Under the pieces are notes generated by a model, which was given only the letters and a program-made list of their open reading frames with translations, was not told the DNA's origin and did no database searches. Shown here piece after piece: positions 16,159 through 25,072 of a stretch of DNA of 39,545 nucleotides; the first letter of the stretch is position 1; the number at the start of each line of letters is the position of its first letter. The position numbers and the translations under genes are program-made. Source of the stretch: Nitrospirota bacterium (GTDB lineage: Bacteria; Nitrospirota; Nitrospiria; Nitrospirales; UBA8639); the NCBI GenBank assembly GCA_029864405.1, contig JAOTTP010000025.1:1-39545 (forward strand), given 5' to 3'.

Positions 16159-17766
16159 GTGACTCAATGCCCTTCCTATCCAAAAACACTCGGCCGCTGC
16201 ATCGCTCTCTACCCTGGTGCCTTCCGCCCGCCCCATAAGGCTCATCTTCTAGCCGTTCACTATCTTCTCGAGCAACCTTTTGTCGATGAAGTTATCGTAG
16301 TGATCTCCAATCGTTGTCGCCTAATCCCTGGAACTTCACAAGCTCTTGATGCGGCTATTGCCTTTCAGATCTGGACATTGTACTTACAGGGTCTGGAGAG
16401 GGTTCGTATCGAAGTGGCCTCACATAACGCAGTGGATCATGCTCTGAATTATTTTTCAAAAGTTACTGCTGACGATACGCTTGTTTTCTGCATGGGGGAA
16501 GAAGACTTTACCCAAGGCGACGACCGTTTCCAAGCGTTTACACAATTGTCTGTAGAAACTGGCATTCGAGCTGAAATTATCTCGGCCCCCACAACGTCTC
16601 TCCCCATTCGAGCTACCACCTTACGTGCCACGCTGGCTCAAGGAGAAGAGGGGAAAAAGGAGTTCTTCGCCGCTCTTCCGTCACACCTGAGTTTGGCCCA
16701 ACGCACAAAAGTCTGGAAACTATGTCGAAATGGCAGAAAGGAGATGGAGGAGATTCTCAAAGAAAAGCTTAGGGCCATCGTTCATGGCATGAACCTGGGT
16801 GCCATTCAAGATCTCCGATGCACCGTTCCTGGGAAAATCGACCAGGTATTTCATATCCATTTCACAGACGGACGACGAGGTTTCATAAAATATGCGGGAG
16901 ATACGGTTGGTTCCGGAACTATTGGACAACCGATGAAACCTAAACCACGTCGACGACTTTCCGCGGAATATCAATCGCTTGAGTGGCTGACTTGCCGATA
17001 CAATCAGACCGTAAACATTCCTGAGATCATCTTTTTTCAGCCTTCTACCTGGACCCTCGCCTTAACGGAGGTCTGTCCTCTCGGCGAATCGCTTCACCAC
17101 CAATTTCAACATCACACCTTCGATCCCACCATCATCCCAAAAATCATTGGCTTTCTGGCGGAATGCCATAGTCTCACCGGCCCCATCCCACCCTTTTGGG
17201 GATCAGCGAAAAAAGATCGTCAACATTGGGAGACCATCCTGGCACAGCGAACCGTTGACCTCCGAGGTGACCATGTATCGGAACAAGACTTGAGCCATCT
17301 ACAGATTCTTCGGCAACAAAGTCTCGCGGCCACAAAAAAAGGATTCTTCCACCTTGATTATCAACCCAAAAATATTCGTATCGGGCAAGGGACCATTGGC
17401 GTAATCGACTTTGAATTCAGCTCCAGTGTGGGAGATCTGGCCTACGATCTAGGTTTTTTTCTTGGGCATTATTTGTATTGGAATCTCATTTTGATGGTTG
17501 GTATTGCAGGGAAAGAACCTCTTCAAAGCGGCCTTGAAATCTATCGAGAAAAAATCGGAGATCTCTGGAATGATCTGAGACCAAGAGTAGTAGGCTTTGC
17601 CGGCTCTACTATTTTGTCTGTTTTGATGAATGAAAGCAGTCGCCTAAACCAGAACCAGCTCAATTGTCTGGCTCAAACAGGTAAGACGCTTGTTCGATGG
17701 GGAATCAATAGCCGTGGAGAGATAGTTCAAATCTTGGAGAAAGCCAGAGCGGGACAGCTAGCTTAA
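16159..17766 (+). CDS. Fusion of cytidylyltransferase-like nucleotidyltransferase and APH-fold kinase
   Basis: The 535-residue product has two domains. Residues about 12-185 are a nucleotidyltransferase of the HxGH superfamily (NadD/FAD synthetase/CTP-transferase type): YPGAFRPPHKAH (18-29, H26 and H29) and, late in the domain, PIRATTLRATL resembling the ISxTxxR nucleotide-binding motif. Residues about 215-530 are an APH/choline-kinase fold with HLDYQPKN (H398, D400, N405) and VIDFEFSS (D417). A kinase and a nucleotidyltransferase in one chain suggest consecutive steps: phosphorylation, then activation to a nucleotide diphosphate compound. A sugar, choline-like or nicotinamide riboside substrate is possible. 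It is the last gene of the plus-strand run, after a 65-bp gap. Confidence 0.78.
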   Translation: MTQCPSYPKTLGRCIALYPGAFRPPHKAHLLAVHYLLEQPFVDEVIVVISNRCRLIPGTSQALDAAIAFQIWTLYLQGLERVRIEVASHNAVDHALNYFSKVTADDTLVFCMGEEDFTQGDDRFQAFTQLSVETGIRAEIISAPTTSLPIRATTLRATLAQGEEGKKEFFAALPSHLSLAQRTKVWKLCRNGRKEMEEILKEKLRAIVHGMNLGAIQDLRCTVPGKIDQVFHIHFTDGRRGFIKYAGDTVGSGTIGQPMKPKPRRRLSAEYQSLEWLTCRYNQTVNIPEIIFFQPSTWTLALTEVCPLGESLHHQFQHHTFDPTIIPKIIGFLAECHSLTGPIPPFWGSAKKDRQHWETILAQRTVDLRGDHVSEQDLSHLQILRQQSLAATKKGFFHLDYQPKNIRIGQGTIGVIDFEFSSSVGDLAYDLGFFLGHYLYWNLILMVGIAGKEPLQSGLEIYREKIGDLWNDLRPRVVGFAGSTILSVLMNESSRLNQNQLNCLAQTGKTLVRWGINSRGEIVQILEKARAGQLA

Positions 17767-17851
17767 AAGGTCCAAGGTAAACCCACCAAAGGCCAGGAGT
17801 TCGTTCTCAGACAACCCTACGGCATGGCCTCGCCAACTTTCTCTCAGTTCT

Positions 17852-20563
17852 TTACTTTTCCTCACTTAAAAAGGCATCTACCGCACTTTGTATCGTGAGC
17901 TGAATCTGTTTCATGGCATCGGAGGCAAGAATTTTCTCTCCCTGGGAATTGGTCACATAAAAGACGTCGGCCACCTGATCTAATCTGGTCCCGATCCTCG
18001 CCATATGAATTGAGAGATCCAACTGAACCAGCGTTTTGGCGATCACAAAGAGCAACCCTTGCTTGTCATCGGCAAAGACATCAATCACCGTATAGGCATC
18101 GGACACCTCATGATCGATATGGACTTCGGTGGGATGCCGGCCCGTAGGAAAGGGCCGGCCGAAAGCCATGCGCCGTCGTCGTTCAACCATTTGGTGAACT
18201 GATTGCCGTCCCTCCACGACCTGTTGAATCTCCCGCGACACCTCCTCCAAACGACTGGCAGGTGGCGGCCCGTCATAATCGGGATCGTAGACCGAAAACA
18301 CATCCCACACCGTGCCATCCTTGAGTGTCATAATTTGCGCTTCCAATACCCGCAATCCCATGGCAGCTAACACACCGGTCACTTGCATAAAAATGCCTGG
18401 CTTGGTCTGTTCGTGCGTGATCAGCACGTACTCCGAAACACCTAAGGCCGTATTGAATCTGGCCTCCACATGAGTCGGCTTGACAGGTAGGGAACGAATG
18501 GCTAAGAGATACGCGGCCATTTGATCAACCGGTGTCGACTGAACATACCGACCAGGAAGTTGTTGGAGTTTGGCATTCACCCAATCCGACCAGTCGGGTT
18601 CAAGAGAATGCCCTTCACCTGGATATTCCCTTAAAATCGCGACAAGTTTCTCTCGAGCTTCGAGGGAAAGATTCTCCTTCCCACGACCAGAATACGATGG
18701 ACCCGTATCCCCAGCCAGCTCTGCATAGGTCAGGGAATACAGTTCGCCTAATAAGGACTCCTTCCATTTCGTCATCACCTCAGGTCCTACCGCTGAAATA
18801 TCTGCAATGGTCAAAATGAACAGCTTCTGAAGTATCTCAACGGTTTTCACCATCCGGGCGAAGGTGACAATCGTTTTGGGATCGTTGAGGTCTCGACGAA
18901 AAGCGGTATGAGACATCTGTAAGTGGTGGCGAACCAGGAAGGCGAGGGCCTGCCGTTCCTTCTCAGATAAACCCAACCGATCAGCCGTTAAGTGGGCAAT
19001 CTCCTGACCGACTTCACTGTGATCCCCAGGACGCCCCTTGCCTAAATCATGCAGCAACAGGGCCAGATGCAAGAGGTCTTTGTCAGCGATGTTCCGGTAG
19101 ACCTCTCCTATCATCCCTGGATGATCCTGCAGACGCTCCGCTTCCCTCACCGCAAGCAGGCTGTGCTCATCGACGGTGTATTTATGGTATTGATTGAACT
19201 GCATGAGACCTCGTACTCTGGAAAAAGCCGGTACCAACTTTTCCAGCAGGCTGGCCTGGTGCATGGCCTCAAGGGTTTGAGCCATCCGCCCAGGGCTTGA
19301 CAGAATGTGTCGAAAAAGCCCACTCACCTGTTCGGTATGAAAGCGCTCATTGGGTATGGTTCCCATGTACTGAGATAATTCATTGAGAATGCGCGAATCG
19401 ATGAGGACCGCTTGACGATGAGAGACCACAAACAACCTGAGAAGCAACATGGGGCTTTCCAGGACCTCGAGTAATTTATCCGATTGAATAGTCAGCCGAT
19501 TTTCTAGAATACGGAAATGCCCCTCAATCACGGGTGGAGGCCACCATCGTCGAACCCGGTCCAACCAGGTTCCTTCCCTGGCTTGATCGAGAAACCGCCG
19601 CCCACGGTCAAACAGCCCCGTCGTATGACGGAAATACACTTGCATAAATTGCTCAACGGCCAATAAATGGGGATGATCCACAAATCCCCATTGCGCAGAG
19701 AGCCGGACCTGATCGTCAAACGTGAGAATATCCTGAGCCCGTCCCGCTTCAAAATGTAAGAAACACCGAACCCGCCAGAGAAATTCCTGTGCTTCCTGCA
19801 ACACTTGATAATCCTGAATGGCAATTATGCCCCGATTCGAGAGTTCCTGAATCGTCCCCGCCTCATACCGAGCGTGACCAACCCATTGCAGCAGATGCAC
19901 ATCCCGAAGCCCACCCTTACTTTTTTTAATATTCGGTTCAAGCATAAAGACGGTCTCACCAAATTTGGCATACTCTCGCTCGCGTTCTTCGATTTTATCC
20001 AGAATAAACCGTTGCGCCCGTTTTTTGATGATCCGACGTTGGAATTTTCGCTGAAATTCTTGAAACACTGGAGCGCTGCCAATAAGAAATCGCGATTCCA
20101 TCAGTGAGGTGCAGGCAGCCAGGTCGGCCTCCGCAATTGTCAGACATTCCGCGAGAGACCGGACACTATGCCCAACTTGAAACCCCAGATCCCAAAGTCG
20201 GTGAAAGACTCCGGCAGAAAGTGCCTCAGCAACTTCCCCTTGATTGCCCTGAGTGAGAATCATGACATCGATATCGGAATACGGCGCTAATTCCCGCCGC
20301 CCATATCCCCCCATGGCCACCAAACAACATTGCTGCCAGCCAGCACGTACACCTGCATTGCCTTGCTGAATGACTTCCCGAAACCGCGCGATCAGTAAGG
20401 CGTCCATGAAATCTGAAAAGGCCTGCGTAATCTCACTCCCGGTCGCCCCTTCAATTAATCGTTGTCGAAGAATCTCCCGTTGTTCCTGGAGAACGTGAAG
20501 CCCCAGGGAGGAGGCCTTGTGGTCTGTCAAACTGGTAGGGGTCAAAGAAGGGTCTTCGCTCAT
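17852..20563 (-). CDS. glnD: Bifunctional uridylyltransferase/uridylyl-removing enzyme, PII regulator
   Basis: The product is 903 residues, the usual GlnD length. The nucleotidyltransferase domain has GGYGRRELAPYSDID (85-99) with the two catalytic acids. The HD domain has LLHDLGKG (H505, D506), which removes UMP. Two ACT domains (about 715-795 and 823-900) bind glutamine. GlnD uridylylates PII when glutamine is low and reverses this when it is high, controlling GlnB/GlnK and thus glutamine synthetase and sigma-54-linked transcription. ATG 20563 is preferred; TTG 20566 directly before it also fits the AGGGAG site. It lies 43 bp after nadE and is probably co-transcribed, so it would share the ANTAR-controlled leader. 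It is convergent with the glycan locus, with no clear terminator in the 85-bp gap. Confidence 0.95.
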   Translation of the reverse strand: MSEDPSLTPTSLTDHKASSLGLHVLQEQREILRQRLIEGATGSEITQAFSDFMDALLIARFREVIQQGNAGVRAGWQQCCLVAMGGYGRRELAPYSDIDVMILTQGNQGEVAEALSAGVFHRLWDLGFQVGHSVRSLAECLTIAEADLAACTSLMESRFLIGSAPVFQEFQRKFQRRIIKKRAQRFILDKIEEREREYAKFGETVFMLEPNIKKSKGGLRDVHLLQWVGHARYEAGTIQELSNRGIIAIQDYQVLQEAQEFLWRVRCFLHFEAGRAQDILTFDDQVRLSAQWGFVDHPHLLAVEQFMQVYFRHTTGLFDRGRRFLDQAREGTWLDRVRRWWPPPVIEGHFRILENRLTIQSDKLLEVLESPMLLLRLFVVSHRQAVLIDSRILNELSQYMGTIPNERFHTEQVSGLFRHILSSPGRMAQTLEAMHQASLLEKLVPAFSRVRGLMQFNQYHKYTVDEHSLLAVREAERLQDHPGMIGEVYRNIADKDLLHLALLLHDLGKGRPGDHSEVGQEIAHLTADRLGLSEKERQALAFLVRHHLQMSHTAFRRDLNDPKTIVTFARMVKTVEILQKLFILTIADISAVGPEVMTKWKESLLGELYSLTYAELAGDTGPSYSGRGKENLSLEAREKLVAILREYPGEGHSLEPDWSDWVNAKLQQLPGRYVQSTPVDQMAAYLLAIRSLPVKPTHVEARFNTALGVSEYVLITHEQTKPGIFMQVTGVLAAMGLRVLEAQIMTLKDGTVWDVFSVYDPDYDGPPPASRLEEVSREIQQVVEGRQSVHQMVERRRRMAFGRPFPTGRHPTEVHIDHEVSDAYTVIDVFADDKQGLLFVIAKTLVQLDLSIHMARIGTRLDQVADVFYVTNSQGEKILASDAMKQIQLTIQSAVDAFLSEEK

Positions 20564-20606
20564 CAAAGGGGACTCCCTGCAACACTGATCATGTCACACA
20601 TTCAGG

Positions 20607-22397
20607 TTACCCTCCCGAAAAATATCGGTTCGTAATCGGCATCCGCCGGTCTTTTCCTAACGCTCTCGAAGTAATTTTAATGCCCACTGGCGCTTGCCGA
20701 CGCTTGTATTCGCTGCGGTCCACCATAGCCATGACGTTACGTACAACATGAGCATCATAGCCCATCTTCACAATCCTGCTCATTGACTCATTGTCCTCGA
20801 CATAGGCTTGTAAGATCGCATCTAACACCGGATATGGGGGGAGGGTGTCCTGATCCGTCTGATCGGGCTTCAACTCAGCCGACGGGGCACGCACCTGAAT
20901 TCTCTCAGGAATGATCACTCGATCAAAATCAGAGCCTCTGTACTCACTTCGCCATCGAGAAAGCTGATACACCTTCGTTTTGGGAACGTCTTTGATGACA
21001 GCAAACCCACCAGCCATATCCCCATACAGCGTGGCATAGCCCACACTCATTTCGCTTTTATTGCCCGTTGTCAGCACTAAATATCCGAACTTATTGGAGA
21101 GGGCCATCAGGAGTGTGCCTCGAATACGGGCTTGCAGGTTTTCTTCCGTCGTATCAGGCTGACATCCCTGGAAGGACTTGCGCAATAGCCGAAGAAAAGC
21201 CTTGAACACGCCTGTCATCGAAATATGACGCAAGTCGATTCCTAGATTTTTTCCTAACTGGCGAGCATCGGCTCGACTTTCCTCAGAGGTATAAGGAGAG
21301 GGCATCATCACACCCTTCACATTGGACGCGCCTAAGGCATCTCGGGCAATCACTGCTGTCAACGCTGAATCAATGCCTCCGCTGATCCCGATGAGCACCT
21401 TCGAGAAGGCATTCTTCCTCACATAATCCCCTACTCCCACCACTAATGCCCGGTATATTTCCTCTAACTCCCCGATTGCCGGTGTGAGCCTTATGACACC
21501 AGGAGCCCTAGCTTTCGGCCACGTCGGTGTCCACCCCATGCGGATCATCGGAATCCGAACATCATCGCCATCAACTCCAGATGCTCTTCCAAGCTCTTTA
21601 GATGTCCGCTTTCGGACTGACGGAATCTGGAGGTCAGTGAGCAAGAGATCTTCCTCAAAGGCTTTTGCTCTCGCGAGCACCAGACCGGTGGAATCCATGA
21701 GGAGACTATTCCCATCAAAGACCAATTCATCCTGCCCCCCGACCATATTGGTATAACTGACCATCACGTCATGAGCTTTCGCTCGAGCCGCTAACATGCG
21801 TTCTCGACTTTGCGTTTTTCCAACGTGATAGGGGGAGGCATTGATGTTGAGAATCAACTGAGCCCCGCCAAGCGTGGCTTGCCGGCTGGCTGGACCATCA
21901 GCAAACCACATGTCTTCACAAATATTGATTCCGATTCGTAACGATCCCAGGCAGTAAACCTGGCTGGTCCGTCCCGGTTGAAAATACCGTTCTTCGTCAA
22001 ACACCCCATAGTTGGGAAGCTTGCATTTGGCATAGGATCTTTTCATGTGGCCATCTGCCAAGATCCACGCAGCATTCAAGGGTTTCCTTGCATCAGGCAC
22101 CGGGTCCCGGATGGGATGTTGAGCGGGACGATCAGGTTCGATCACACTTCCCACCACTGCCATAATCCCCGTCGTGACTTTGGCAATACGGTCCCGCATC
22201 CGACTGATATCGAATAGAAACTTCGGCATGAGGAGAAGATCTTCTGGAGGATACCCACACACGGCCAATTCCGGGAAGACGACCACATCCGCTTTCGCTT
22301 TCTTCGCTTCGCGAATCCACCGACAAATGGCGTGCGTATTCCCTTCAAGGTCACCAACCACCGCATTCATCTGCACCATCGCCAACCGAAGAATCAT
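20607..22397 (-). CDS. nadE: Glutamine-dependent NAD+ synthetase
   Basis: The 596-residue protein has an N-terminal nitrilase-type glutaminase domain (about 1-270), with triad residues E43 in FPELAVCGYP, K126 before LPNYGVFDE, and C160 in GINICEDMW. The C-terminal synthetase domain has the P-loop SGGIDS (339-344) and TGNKSEMSVGYATLYGDMAG. It makes NAD+ from deamido-NAD+, ATP and glutamine, channelling ammonia between domains. The start is fixed by the family N-terminus (RLAMVQMNAVVGDLEGN). The only upstream Shine-Dalgarno-like sequence, AGAGGA, lies in the 3' arm of the terminator hairpin, so translation may also respond to the leader fold. glnD follows after 43 bp. Confidence 0.96.
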   Translation of the reverse strand: MILRLAMVQMNAVVGDLEGNTHAICRWIREAKKAKADVVVFPELAVCGYPPEDLLLMPKFLFDISRMRDRIAKVTTGIMAVVGSVIEPDRPAQHPIRDPVPDARKPLNAAWILADGHMKRSYAKCKLPNYGVFDEERYFQPGRTSQVYCLGSLRIGINICEDMWFADGPASRQATLGGAQLILNINASPYHVGKTQSRERMLAARAKAHDVMVSYTNMVGGQDELVFDGNSLLMDSTGLVLARAKAFEEDLLLTDLQIPSVRKRTSKELGRASGVDGDDVRIPMIRMGWTPTWPKARAPGVIRLTPAIGELEEIYRALVVGVGDYVRKNAFSKVLIGISGGIDSALTAVIARDALGASNVKGVMMPSPYTSEESRADARQLGKNLGIDLRHISMTGVFKAFLRLLRKSFQGCQPDTTEENLQARIRGTLLMALSNKFGYLVLTTGNKSEMSVGYATLYGDMAGGFAVIKDVPKTKVYQLSRWRSEYRGSDFDRVIIPERIQVRAPSAELKPDQTDQDTLPPYPVLDAILQAYVEDNESMSRIVKMGYDAHVVRNVMAMVDRSEYKRRQAPVGIKITSRALGKDRRMPITNRYFSGG

Positions 22398-22400
22398 GTT

Positions 22401-22437
22401 AAAAAAAACGTCCTCTGTCCCAGTGGAACCGAGGACG
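22401..22437 (-). terminator. Intrinsic terminator in the nadE leader
   Basis: Read on the minus strand, CGTCCTC pairs with GAGGACG. Inside it GTTCC pairs with GGGAC around the loop ACT (one G-T wobble), separated by one G-A mismatch. Eight T residues follow directly and end three bases before the nadE ATG. A terminator this close to a start codon points to attenuation control rather than simple gene-end termination. Confidence 0.85.
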
Positions 22438-22484
22438 CCCTTGTCCTTTGAGCTAACATGTTGGAGAAGACGTCGTTGTCACCC
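22432..22484 (-). promoter_or_regulatory. Predicted ANTAR antitermination element (tandem hexaloop hairpins)
   Basis: Two hairpins with six-base loops are visible on the minus strand. The first (22465-22484) has GAC, loop AACGAC, GTC, extended past a T-T mismatch by three G-C or G-T pairs. The second (22432-22447) has a perfect 5-bp stem AGGAC/GTCCT with loop AAGGGC. Both loops have A at position 1 and G at position 4, the bases known to be conserved in ANTAR target RNAs. The second hairpin uses bases of the terminator's 5' arm, so the two structures exclude each other. The ANTAR protein is encoded just upstream. The first stem is weak, which lowers certainty. Confidence 0.7.
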
Positions 22485-22492
22485 TTCAGAAG

Positions 22493-22521
22493 ATTATACA
22501 AGCGATCAAGGACCCGTTCAA
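22493..22521 (-). promoter_or_regulatory. Sigma-70 type promoter for nadE-glnD
   Basis: The -35 box is TTGAAC (22521-22516), the spacer is 17 bp and the -10 box is a perfect TATAAT (22498-22493). Transcription should start near 22486, giving a leader of about 89 nt that opens with the first ANTAR-type hairpin. Confidence 0.8.
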
Positions 22522-22571
22522 ATCATCCCTCCTTAAATTCCCGTTTTCTTCATGAATCCCAGTAGAGATTC

Positions 22572-23825
22572 TTATTGAGTCGCTCGTTGCAGTTCCTCCG
22601 CGAGAATAATCGCATCCGCAATTTCCCTCATGGATTTTCGAAGATTCATGCTCTGTCGTTGCATAAGACGAAACGCCTCAGGCTCTGACAACCCCTTGGA
22701 CGCCATTAAAAACCCTTTGGCGCGCTCGACCAATTTTCGCACTTCAAGGGCCTCTTGCATTTCAAACGACTTTTCCATAAGCCGGGTGTGCTCAATGGCG
22801 ACGGCGGATTGATTGGCAATGGCTTGAAGCGTGGTGACCTCTTCATCTGAAAATGCATGATAACTGGAGGTGTACACATTAATCACCCCAATCGGGTTTT
22901 CTTTCATGAGCATGGGGATGGACAACAAGGAATGCAATCCTTCCTGTTTCGCCAAATCCCGATAAAAATATCCGTCTTCTGCCTTCACATCCGGGACATA
23001 CACCGGATGATGATCCTGCACAGCGCGCCCGCTCATGCTCTGCCCAACCTTCAACGGCGGCTTCCGCCGGTACGCATCGCTCAGGCTTTGGGTGGCAGCA
23101 ATACGAAGTTCCCCCGAAGCTTGGTCAACCAGCATGATCGAGCAAATCTTTGAATTCATTAACTGAGCCGTCATCGTCACAATTAATTGCAGCACATCCT
23201 CTATCAGTCGATTAGAAGCCACCGTTTCCGACACTTGGGAAAGGGTTTCAAGTCGACGCGCTTTTTGCCGCATATCATCGTACAGTCTGGCATTGGCAAT
23301 GGCTCCGCCGACTTGATTGGCAATAGTCAGTAAGAGGGCCAACGTCTCTTCAGCATACCGCTTGGGCCGCTTATGCTGCACATTGATGACTCCGACCATT
23401 TTCCCTTTACTCGTAATCGGGACTGACACAAACGCCTGGTAGCGATCTTCCGGCAGGCGATGAAAAAACTTAAATCTGGCGTCATCACTGGCATTGCGAG
23501 GAATCACCACGGGGACTTTTTCCCGCGCCACCCACCCGGTAATCCCTTCTCCCAATCCGATGGATATCCGGCCGATGAGCCGGGGATGAGGATTTTTCGA
23601 GGCACGCAGAATAAGCTCGTCTGTTGTTTCAGAGATCAAATACAACAGGCAGGCATCCCCCTTCGTCACTTCAACGACCACCTCCACAATTTGCTTTAAT
23701 ACCGTTTCCAGCTCCAACGTACTACTAATGGATTCGCTGATTCGGTGAAGAATCTGCACCTCACGGGTCCGTTCCCGAACAAGGTGCTTCAGATCTTCCA
23801 TGGTCGAAGGACGGGCCTGAGCCAT
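22572..23825 (-). CDS. GAF-GAF-ANTAR transcription antiterminator
   Basis: The 417-residue protein opens with a short coiled-coil-like helix (about 5-30). It continues with two GAF sensor domains (about 25-175 and 190-340) and ends with an ANTAR RNA-binding domain (about 354-417), recognisable by ERAKGFLM, GLSEPEAFRLMQRQSMN and the final helix IADAIILAEEL. ANTAR proteins bind tandem hairpins in leader RNAs and prevent intrinsic termination, often of nitrogen-metabolism genes. GAF domains bind small ligands or sense redox or gases; the ligand here is unknown. The ATG is one base after the aroB stop, so it is translationally linked to aroB. It directly precedes the nadE leader containing a matching RNA element, its likely target. 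Confidence 0.92.
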   Translation of the reverse strand: MAQARPSTMEDLKHLVRERTREVQILHRISESISSTLELETVLKQIVEVVVEVTKGDACLLYLISETTDELILRASKNPHPRLIGRISIGLGEGITGWVAREKVPVVIPRNASDDARFKFFHRLPEDRYQAFVSVPITSKGKMVGVINVQHKRPKRYAEETLALLLTIANQVGGAIANARLYDDMRQKARRLETLSQVSETVASNRLIEDVLQLIVTMTAQLMNSKICSIMLVDQASGELRIAATQSLSDAYRRKPPLKVGQSMSGRAVQDHHPVYVPDVKAEDGYFYRDLAKQEGLHSLLSIPMLMKENPIGVINVYTSSYHAFSDEEVTTLQAIANQSAVAIEHTRLMEKSFEMQEALEVRKLVERAKGFLMASKGLSEPEAFRLMQRQSMNLRKSMREIADAIILAEELQRATQ

Positions 23826-23826
23826 G

Positions 23827-24993
23827 TTATTTTTTCTTGGATAGACGTGGACGGCTCAATGCCTGTGGAGCGTGCTTCAATCGTTTCACACGTGAGGGCT
23901 GGCTGGCAGTGAACCATTGACGAATACGTTGTCGAACCAGGGGAACGACCTTGACCTCACCGATTGTGGTGGGTACCACGCAATTGACTTGACCCTTCAC
24001 GACCTTTTTGTCGTGTTGCATGGCCCCCCAGAGATCCATAAATGTCATCGAGGGCATGGCAATGGGCAACCCGACATCCTGAATCAGGTCACGTTGTCGT
24101 TCCACAATTTCCTTATCACACATCCCTAAAAACTGTGCGATCGCGGCTTCCTGCACCATGCCAATTCCCACCGCTTCGCCATGAATCCAGGTTCTATAGC
24201 GACCCCAGGTTTCCAGTGCATGGCCTACAGTATGCCCATAATTCAGAATGCGCCGGCGTCCCGATTCTCGTTCATCTCCACCCACCACCTCGGCTTTAAT
24301 TTCACAACATCGCCGGATCACTGTAGGGATGACGTCCTCTGCTTGCTCTCGTAAGCCATCAACGTGCTGTTCTAAATATTCAAAAAACTTCTGATCGGCA
24401 ATCATGCCGTACTTAATCACTTCAGCTAACCCTGCTATCCATTCACGCTTTGGAAGGGTTTGCAACGCCTGCGGATCAATGACGACGACACGTGGCTGAT
24501 AAAACGCGCCGATTAAATTTTTCCCTATTGGATGGTTGACCCCGGTTTTTCCACCCACACTGGAGTCCACCTGCGCTACCAATGTCGTCGGCACTTGGAC
24601 AAATGGAACACCGCGCAGGTAGACAGAAGCCGCAAACCCTGCCACATCTCCCACGACCCCCCCGCCTAACGCCAACACCACATCCTGGCGTTCAAGTCGC
24701 TGGGTCACCAGTGCATCCAATATTTTTGACAGCCAGTGCATGGATTTGGCTTGTTCTCCATCAGGAATTATCACAAGAAATGGAGAAAAGCCGGCCTGTT
24801 TTAAGGCTCGGAGCACCACCCGCCCGTAGAGCTCATTGACGACTGGATTGGTCACAATGCCGACTCGCCCGGATAATCCAATATCGTGAAACACACGGCC
24901 AATCTGAGGCAGAATACCGGGTTGGATAAGGACTTGATAGCTCCGATCTCCTAAAGAAACCGGAACGTGATTCGAGGATCCAGAGGTCTTCAT
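23827..24993 (-). CDS. aroB: 3-dehydroquinate synthase
   Basis: The 388-residue enzyme converts DAHP to 3-dehydroquinate, step two of the shikimate pathway, using NAD+ and a metal. Characteristic stretches are LALGGGVVGDVAGFAASVY, PTTLVAQVDSSVGGKTGVN, GKNLIGAFYQP, and the metal-ligand region with RRILNYGHTVGHALE and HGEAVGIGM. The C-terminus carries about 25 extra residues rich in Arg, Lys and Pro beyond the usual end, probably a disordered basic tail. It follows aroC after 79 bp and is followed by the GAF-ANTAR gene with a one-base gap. Confidence 0.96.
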   Translation of the reverse strand: MKTSGSSNHVPVSLGDRSYQVLIQPGILPQIGRVFHDIGLSGRVGIVTNPVVNELYGRVVLRALKQAGFSPFLVIIPDGEQAKSMHWLSKILDALVTQRLERQDVVLALGGGVVGDVAGFAASVYLRGVPFVQVPTTLVAQVDSSVGGKTGVNHPIGKNLIGAFYQPRVVVIDPQALQTLPKREWIAGLAEVIKYGMIADQKFFEYLEQHVDGLREQAEDVIPTVIRRCCEIKAEVVGGDERESGRRRILNYGHTVGHALETWGRYRTWIHGEAVGIGMVQEAAIAQFLGMCDKEIVERQRDLIQDVGLPIAMPSMTFMDLWGAMQHDKKVVKGQVNCVVPTTIGEVKVVPLVRQRIRQWFTASQPSRVKRLKHAPQALSRPRLSKKK

Positions 24994-25072
24994 CTAGCGG
25001 GGGTCACCACAAAACGGTCTCAATACATGAAGCAAAAGAAATCTGCCTCGAAAAGAGCTTAGGTCAAGATGT

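Noticed and set aside
17767..17851. Possible bidirectional terminator between the convergent blocks
   Set aside because: Only a weak AGGCC/GGCCT pairing with a long loop is present and no T-run follows on either strand.
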